Assembly: GCA_963921935.1 (NCBI GenBank)
Contig: OY998177.1
Location: forward strand, 111,778,067 to 111,842,066
Direction: 5' to 3'
DNA: 64,000 bases
Origin: Galeruca laticollis
Taxonomy: Eukaryota; Arthropoda; Insecta; Coleoptera; Chrysomelidae
Shown here: piece by piece, positions 58,306 through 64,000 of the stretch
Numbering within the stretch: position 1 is the stretch's first letter
Layout of the letters: each line of letters begins with the position of its first letter
Program-made: the position numbers and the translations under genes
Notes under the pieces: generated by a model
The model's input: the letters and a program-made list of their open reading frames with translations, nothing else
The model's database searches: none
Told to the model about the DNA's origin: nothing

Positions 58306-60176
58306 ATGTCATCTCGTAGTTCTCGTATGTTCAAAATGGTGTTTGAACCTAATAATGGTAAGTGTATTATTATTAAATGAGATGTTTACATTCAACATTG
58401 TTATTTATTTCTTTTGTTAGAAGACAAAATGCCGGTAAATAACTCACATAATATAAAATAGAGTAAACAGCATTATCCAATCTAGAGCCCGAACAAGAGC
58501 GTGTACGTAATGAATTGGCAGCAATTTTAGACGACTCCGATTGCTCGATAAAAGACGAAGATTATGTGCCAGGATCTGACAGTTCATCAGAAGAAAGTAT
58601 ATATTTTTTATCATCTAATTTTGACGTTTTATTTTCCAAAATAATATTATGAAGTAAGTTCTAACTCGTTACCCTTATTTTTGTTACAAACATTGTAAAT
58701 GGTAAATGGCAATTTACATAATACTTTGCCGAAAGAACTGACATCTAGAACTCGGTGGAAAAAATGTGATTCGAGTAAATGGAAGAAGAATATTAAAAAA
58801 CGCCAAAAATAAGAGACTAATGCTCCTAAACCGATTGATTGTTCTAACTGTCGCTTCAAATGCACAGATAAGTTGAATCAAGTTGCAAGATATATGATAT
58901 GTGACAACTATTGGTCAAACGATTTCAATCGGCTAAAGGATTCCATCCTAAGCAGGGTTGAGAGCCATGCACCTGCATGAAGATGATCAACTCCAGGAAG
59001 TACTAAGAAGCCGCGACTTAATTCTAAACCCTACCTTTTTGAATATGACAATATTAGGAGCAGAGTCTGCAGCGATTTTTTTATGAAGACTCTTTGTATA
59101 AGCAAATAAGTCGTTAAACATGCCTTCAAATTTATAGGTGGAGGAGGCTTGTTTGCTCGCAATGATCAAAGAGGTAAAAAGGCACCCTACAATAAAACAA
59201 AGGATTCTGATATAGACATGGTGAAAAATCATATCCAAAGCTTAGCTGTGATGGAATCTCACTACACGCGGAAATGTACGAAGAGCCAATATCTTGATAG
59301 TAAGTTAAGTAATGCAAGAATGCATAACTTGTATAAGGAGATGTGCGAGAAAGATAATCTGAAGCCGGTATCTCTCATAACATACGGAAGAATATTCTGC
59401 ACGAATTACAATCTGTCTTTTTTTAGCCCCAAAAAAGACCAATGTCAGACTTGTACACAATATGTGACAGTTGATTTAGAAAAAAAGGAACAACTTAAAG
59501 AAGATTACGAGAGTCATATTGGGCGGAGAAATTATTGCTACAGAGCCAAATTGGAAGATAAAGAGAGAGCCCATCGAGAAGTTAACTTCGTCTGCTGCAC
59601 TTTTGACCTTCAATGCATACTGCAGATTCCAAGTAGTGATGTTAGTTCAATGTACTATAGCCGCAAAATTTGCACATACAATTTAACAGTGTATGAATTA
59701 TCCATACTCAATAATGCATATTGCTTCTCATGCACTGAACTAAATGGAAGCCTCGAAATTGGTAGGTGTCTCTTGAGGTATGTAGGTAAACTCCCTTCGG
59801 CTGTAACAGAACTCTCTCTCTTCTCTGATACCTGCAGCGGGCAGAACCGTAACCAAATATTAGTGCCTTGTTGTTCTATTTGGTTCAAAGAAATCCCAAC
59901 TCACCTGTGAAAGAACAGAAATTCCTAGAGAGTGGACACAGCTATATGGAGGTAGATAGCATGCATAGTGCTATCGAAAAGGTAAAAAAATATGTTCCAG
60001 TTTACACTATGCATGACTTGCTAAATATTTTCCATATGGCAAGGACGTCTAGGTCAAATAAAAAGCCGTTTACGGTAGAAGAGCTTAAGTATAAGGACTT
60101 CTCCGATTTTGAAGAGCTTTCAAAACTAATAATTAGAAATAAAACCAAAAACACTAATGGGGAGAAAGTCAGCTGA
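58306..60176 (+). pseudogene. DUF7869-type protein, copy 3, broken
   Basis: Exon 1 (58306-58357, ATG, donor AATG/GTAAGT) joins an exon at about 58486 to give EPEQERVRNELAAILDDSDC, then an acidic Ser-rich stretch and a donor near 58597. The Cys block IDCSNCRFKCTDKLNQ is at about 58838-58885. The main frame 59149-59910 holds CTNYNLSFFSPKKDQCQTC, FDLQCILQIPSS (first Asp, about 59610) and LFSDTCSGQNRN (second Asp, about 59827). After a stop near 59907 the next frame holds ESGHSYMEVDSMHSAIEKVK (Glu, about 59950) and ends at 60176. The block order matches copies 1 and 2; the sequence is clearly diverged from both. No inverted-repeat ends were found around it. Confidence 0.68.
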
Positions 60177-60284
60177 CTGAAAATAAAATTCCTGAAATAT
60201 TTGGAATTGCAATATTTTTTAATTTGTTTTTGAATTGAAAAAAATCTTTGATATACTAATCATTTTTGCACGTTATGTTACTTA

Positions 60285-60720
60285 GGATATTTTTGAGAAA
60301 TTTTGAAAGCAAACTAAAAGGGGATTTTATACATGACACAATGGGGCGCAATGGTGTATTTTCCTTATGGAGTTTTGAGAGGACATTTATTTTTGGTAAT
60401 ACAGCATTTCGAATTTTTAATGTTTTCGCAAAATTTGGCGAGATACATGGTTTATTTCACCAGAGGTCTATTAAATCATTGTTCTGTTTTTGATATTTAT
60501 TTGTGGGGTCTTGTTTAATCTGTTTATAGGTTTTGTTATCTTGTAATAAATGGTTTATTTTATCATTGTATTCGGATGATGACGTTGACAGTTTTGTTGG
60601 TCTTATTAGCTTCAAGAATTTTAATTTGAGGGTTATATTTAAGGAATTTCTTGGTGTTGTTTAACTTTGTTAAAAATAGTGTATAATTTTTTCATTTTTC
60701 AATTTGTTTTCAAAATTTGT
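60285..60720 (-). pseudogene. PLE RT N-terminal fragment
   Basis: Reads KKFLKYNPQIKILEANKTNK, then INHLLQDNKTYKQIKQDPTN, then VLPKINVLSKLHKENTPLRP and IVSCIKSPFSLLSKF. These are the PLE blocks before the RT fingers, normally ADKGN..., LLxDxxTYxxxxxDPT and PKIHKPxxPLRPIVS. Frameshifts occur between blocks. Confidence 0.75.
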
Positions 60721-60819
60721 TAGAATGTTGCTTGTTTTACTTCTGATTCCATCTGAAATCTATAATTCAACGAAAAAAATGTAGAACAAAACAATAATAG
60801 TAATAGAAAATATATTTCC

Positions 60820-61258
60820 ATGCCAATAATAAACGGATTATCGCAACAAATACAAGGGCTTTTTAGTAAACACAATATTATAATATGCCATAAAGCAAAT
60901 AAAACGCTCGCCAACAATTTTTCAAAATTAAAATTAAAAACGACGAAAAATAAAAAAAATAATATAATTTATCAAATTCCGTGTAACGATTGCAATGGTG
61001 TTTACATTGGACAAACCAGCTAGTCTTTGGAAAATCGCATAAAAGGACATAAATGCGACAAAAAAATGCAACAGCTCTAACTTGCCACGAAAACTCAAAA
61101 AATCATACATTTAATTTTGAAAACATAAAAATTATAGGGTCGGAAAACAATACTAAAAAGAGAGAAATTTTAGAATTAATAGCTATCCAAAAATAACAGC
61201 ATGCCATTAAAAATAAAAAAGATTTAAACAACTTCAGTAATGTATATCTATCAGTACT
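60820..61258 (+). pseudogene. PLE GIY-YIG endonuclease fragment
   Basis: Reads PIINGLSQQIQGLFSKHNI, then NNIIYQIPCNDCNGVYIGQT (GIY-YIG core, about 60958-61017), a TAG, then LENRIKGHKC. After a frameshift come HTFNFENIKIIGSENNTKKR, EILELIAIQK and NNFSNVYLSVL. It is close to the B and C family tails. Confidence 0.82.
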
Positions 61259-61454
61259 GTAAATAGTTTTAATGTGTATGTACGTTATCGATTGTTTGTT
61301 GTTAATATTGGTTTTCGTATAGTGATAAGCGTATTTCATGTTTTGACGAAGATCATGACTGGATATTTTAATGTATATTATAACAATTATTCTACGTTTG
61401 GGGTAAGTAAAAAAGATTTTTGTTGTATTGTACCTCTTAGTGAAAGAATCACTT

Positions 61455-61461
61455 TATATAT

Positions 61462-61498
<37 letters not shown>
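61455..61498. repeat. (TA)n microsatellite
   Basis: About 44 bp at the PLE 3' end. Confidence 0.95.
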
Positions 61499-61501
<3 letters not shown>

Positions 61502-62218
61502 GTGGAATATTAATAACAGGAAAATAAACAAATACAATTTTGTAAATAAATGCCCATTTCCAGTTGAAAAGAATTATAATGCTCATAGTTACGTGATATT
61601 TAAATTCATGATAAAACAAAATTTGATAAACGGAACTATTAATATATAGTTGTGTACTGCACACACGTGTGTCAATTATAAAAAGATATTATTCATTCGT
61701 AACATAAATTTTGAAAAACAAACTTCTATAATTGTATTTTCCCGATTGCTATAACTTTTGACAAACCCTGTATATGATAAAGTATTTTTTTGACGTAGAT
61801 TGAAAAAGCAAAGTGACATGAATAGTATTATATATAAACTGACATTAGTGTAATCGCGGAGGTATTTTCGAACGGAGTGAATAATTGAAAAAGAACTAGA
61901 CGCGGATAAATAGATTTTTTTAATAACAATAACTGTTTACAAATTACCAAAAGAGGATCGAAAAAAAAAAGTTGTTGATTGTTGAGCGTCGACAGAGGGT
62001 TGTTAGGTTGAAAAGGTGGTATGGAAAGGTGTGAGAACGAGGATAAAATAATACAATTAAAATAAAAAAATCATAATTAAAGAACCAAATTTTGATTGAA
62101 TACTGTGACAAACGTCATTGGTAATAAATGGAATGATCCAGTTTCCAATAATTAAACATCAAATAAAATTTTTTCGTTAATCGTCTACTAGAACTTGGTA
62201 AGATAATTCAATTTTACC
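61499..62218. other. No gene seen
   Basis: AT-rich DNA without recognisable features. Confidence 0.4.
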
Positions 62219-62356
62219 TTATTTGTTCCTGGCTATGGTTACATTTTCCTCGTAGCAGAAATTACTTATATTGAAAGTAATCCGAATATGATAAACTTTT
62301 AACTCCACGTCGAGTAGAGAAGCTGATACATTTTGATAATCACCAGTTTCATTGAA
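62219..62356 (-). other. Possible terminal exon of an unidentified gene
   Basis: After a good acceptor (CTCATTTCAG) the frame reads FNETGDYQNVSASLLDVELK, VYHIRITFNISNF, then YEENVTIARNK and a stop at 62219. Three N-glycosylation-like sites are seen. The phase (0) would fit the exon at 62933-63022. I do not recognise the protein. Confidence 0.25.
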
Positions 62357-62932
62357 CTGAAATGAGTGGAAACACAAGACTTTTGTTATCTTCAAGCTCA
62401 TGAATTTCTGTATGTATTCACAAACATTTGGTTTCTTGAATTATTATTTAGGTTAGGTATAATATTATGAGCTGATCCTTTTGAATTTACCTAGTTATTT
62501 AAGAATAATCAATTTCCACTATCTTACTAATTCAATTTAATCTCAAACAACGACGAAATCACTCACTGCTTTTATTATTAAAGACTGAATATATTGATAA
62601 CTTTTTTAACTTCTAAACGTTCATTTTACGATTGACAAGCTATATCTCTGGTCATATGACATAATGATTCACGCCGCCAGCACATTCTCGTTTAAAATGC
62701 TAGAGGTGGGAATTGATTGCGGGTTAACGATGATATCATGGTTACACAGTATTTAATAGTTATTTTTCTTATTTTATCATAATAATTTCACTTCAATCAT
62801 TTAGCTATGAGAATTATATATAGATGTTTGTAAATAATTATGCAATTTGTTCAGGCTTTATCGTCAGTAAGTATTGAGAAGTAGAAATGTTGAGAAATAT
62901 ATAGAATTTTTTGATTAATTAAACAAAATTAC

Positions 62933-63022
62933 ATTCAAACCTCCTTGTTTTCCTTCAAGTGTTCTCAAACCTATCAGTTTTCTGTTACTGTTGAACGCTA
63001 GTGCCGGACACACCCCTGAGAT
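62933..63022 (-). other. Possible 90-nt internal exon
   Basis: Acceptor TTTTTGTTCAG, donor AAT/GTAATT, exactly 30 codons: ISGVCPALAFNSNRKLIGLR then TLEGKQGGLN. Base composition is more coding-like than its surroundings. Not recognised. Confidence 0.3.
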
Positions 63023-63288
63023 CTGAACAAAAAGGAATAAAGCTTTTGATATTAATATTTGAACTTGCATTAGGTACGAAATCGCTCTGTTTATAATAAG
63101 CAGACCATGCGAGTTCTGGAGCCCATAATAAAAAAGGAAATATAATGATTAACACATTTAACGTTCATAATAAACAATAGAAAATTCCATAACAATATTG
63201 CAACTTGACAATAACATAATAATTGAAATAATCCTCATCGCAATTTTTTTAAACCCAACCTGTAACTCAAATTAAAATACATAACAAG

Positions 63289-63291
<3 letters not shown>

Positions 63292-63370
<79 letters not shown>

Positions 63371-63462
63371 ACAACAACAAAGATATTCTGTTGTTGTTGT
63401 TAACATATCACGCGATATTCCTACATCTTCTTTTTTATATATATATATATACTCGTATATAT
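63292..63462. repeat. (TA)n tracts flanking a short hairpin
   Basis: Two TA tracts (63292-63371 and about 63437-63462) separated by ACAACAACAA...TTGTTGTTGT, an imperfect inverted repeat. The second tract lies at the 3' end of the LINE tail. Confidence 0.9.
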
Positions 63463-63469
63463 ATTTTAT

Positions 63470-64000
63470 TTTTTTTTTCACACCTTTTCGGTGGTATTTG
63501 ATAATGTCCGGGCCACTACGCAGCCAAGGGCACTACCATTGTCAATAGGAGGAGATGATCCGCCGGATGATTCCGACAGTTCCAAGTATTACGGCCTTAT
63601 GCATTACGGTGTTTTTAGGTAACTTCAGTTCTTTTATGTGTCGTACTGTTTTTGTATGTACAAGGCCGTTTGCGCTTATAATTAAAGGGACTATTGTTAC
63701 CTTCTCCAAGTTCCAAATCAAATTAGATGTACGAATAGTGCGTGACATATGAACAATGAACAACGAATAGATTAGTGGGTATTGCACGCAAATAGAAGGA
63801 GGGGCTACTGAAAAGAGTGGTAACCGTAGACATGCATGTGTCTGGCTCATTAGCCGTCATCGGTACGGTACGACCAATAAAAGATGGGAAACATGGGAGC
63901 AAAGGTGTTAAATGAAACATGAGAAAATATAACAGAATTCAGCAGGATAGTCAAACACAACATTTGTGTCAGTAATATTCGAGATCTTCTGAATAATCTT
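63470..64000 (-). pseudogene. Non-LTR retrotransposon 3' end: RT C-terminal tail and 3' UTR
   Basis: On the minus strand WNLEKVTIVPLIISANGLVH, then LPKNTVMHKAVILGTVGIIR and a stop at 63542. I know this from the C-termini of a group of insect LINE reverse transcriptases (pattern VVPVVIGALG...LQKAVLLGTARILR). A GC-richer 3' UTR follows, then a poly-A-like run (about 63467-63479) and (TA)n. Upstream (63770-63930) lies the dispersed repeat also seen at 21450-21606. The catalytic domains are beyond the window or absent. Confidence 0.6.

Larger units (their letters stand above)
60190..61454. mobile_element. PLE with inverted halves, abutting (TA)n
   Basis: The N-terminal RT part is on the minus strand (about 60720-60285) and the C-terminal endonuclease part is on the plus strand (60820-61258). 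The plus-strand 3' region ends at the (TA)n tract at 61455. Confidence 0.75.

Noticed and set aside
61344..61380. Possible hammerhead TTGACGAAGATCATGACTGG
   Set aside because: It lies in the right place, but GAAA is not preserved and stem II fails.
63290..63481. Minus-strand Tyr-Ile rich protein
   Set aside because: Translation of (TA)n; no domain.

Overview
The window looks like repeat-rich, AT-rich intergenic DNA from an arthropod, most likely an insect. The evidence is the mix of element families: Penelope-like elements (PLEs), PIF/Harbinger, piggyBac, a Tc1/mariner relative with long terminal repeats, Ty3/gypsy, an RNase H-bearing LINE, THAP fragments and DUF7869-type genes. Genes have GT-AG introns, and there are no bacterial operons, rRNA or convincing tRNA. 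I cannot name the species. No confidently intact host gene was found. The only fully open multi-exon gene is the Harbinger transposase at 5.7-8.0 kb.

Layout. 0.6-3.6 kb: a hammerhead-like PLE remnant and a broken DUF7869 gene. 4.5-8.4 kb: exons of a YqaJ-type nuclease gene split by a complete Harbinger element (4880-8202, TSD TAA) whose two genes are interdigitated. 8.4-15.9 kb: mostly blank, with a 383-bp foldback beside a THAP exon and a 223-bp PLE foldback. 16-17.3 kb and 21.6-24.5 kb: PLE copies bounded by (TA)n tracts and carrying hammerhead motifs, plus a perfect 72-bp palindrome. 20.3-21.6 kb: a gypsy remnant whose integrase frame runs into a TARG1/OARD1-like macrodomain. 24.65-29.06 kb: a DUF7869 gene inside a 4410-bp unit with 27-bp terminal inverted repeats and a 4-bp duplication. 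32.6-39 kb: a LINE ORF1 interrupted by piggyBac (TTAA duplication), itself interrupted by about 3.2 kb of non-coding DNA with a G-rich minisatellite. 40.3-46.7 kb and 54.2-55.8 kb: large PLE foldback units. 48.1-51.0 kb: a mariner-like element with about 300-bp TIRs and a nested Harbinger remnant. 51.4-53.6 kb: a LINE reverse transcriptase/RNase H. 58.3-60.2 kb: a third DUF7869 gene. 60.2-61.5 kb: a PLE with inverted halves. 63.5-64 kb: a LINE tail.

The strongest signals for follow-up are: (1) PLE units that are inverted repeats as a whole, four of five with 12-13-bp target duplications; (2) minimal hammerhead ribozymes in the PLE families; (3) a gypsy polyprotein with an in-frame macrodomain; (4) a DUF7869 transposon with defined ends. 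Most coding regions are broken by stops and frameshifts, so the window records successive nested insertions rather than a working pathway.
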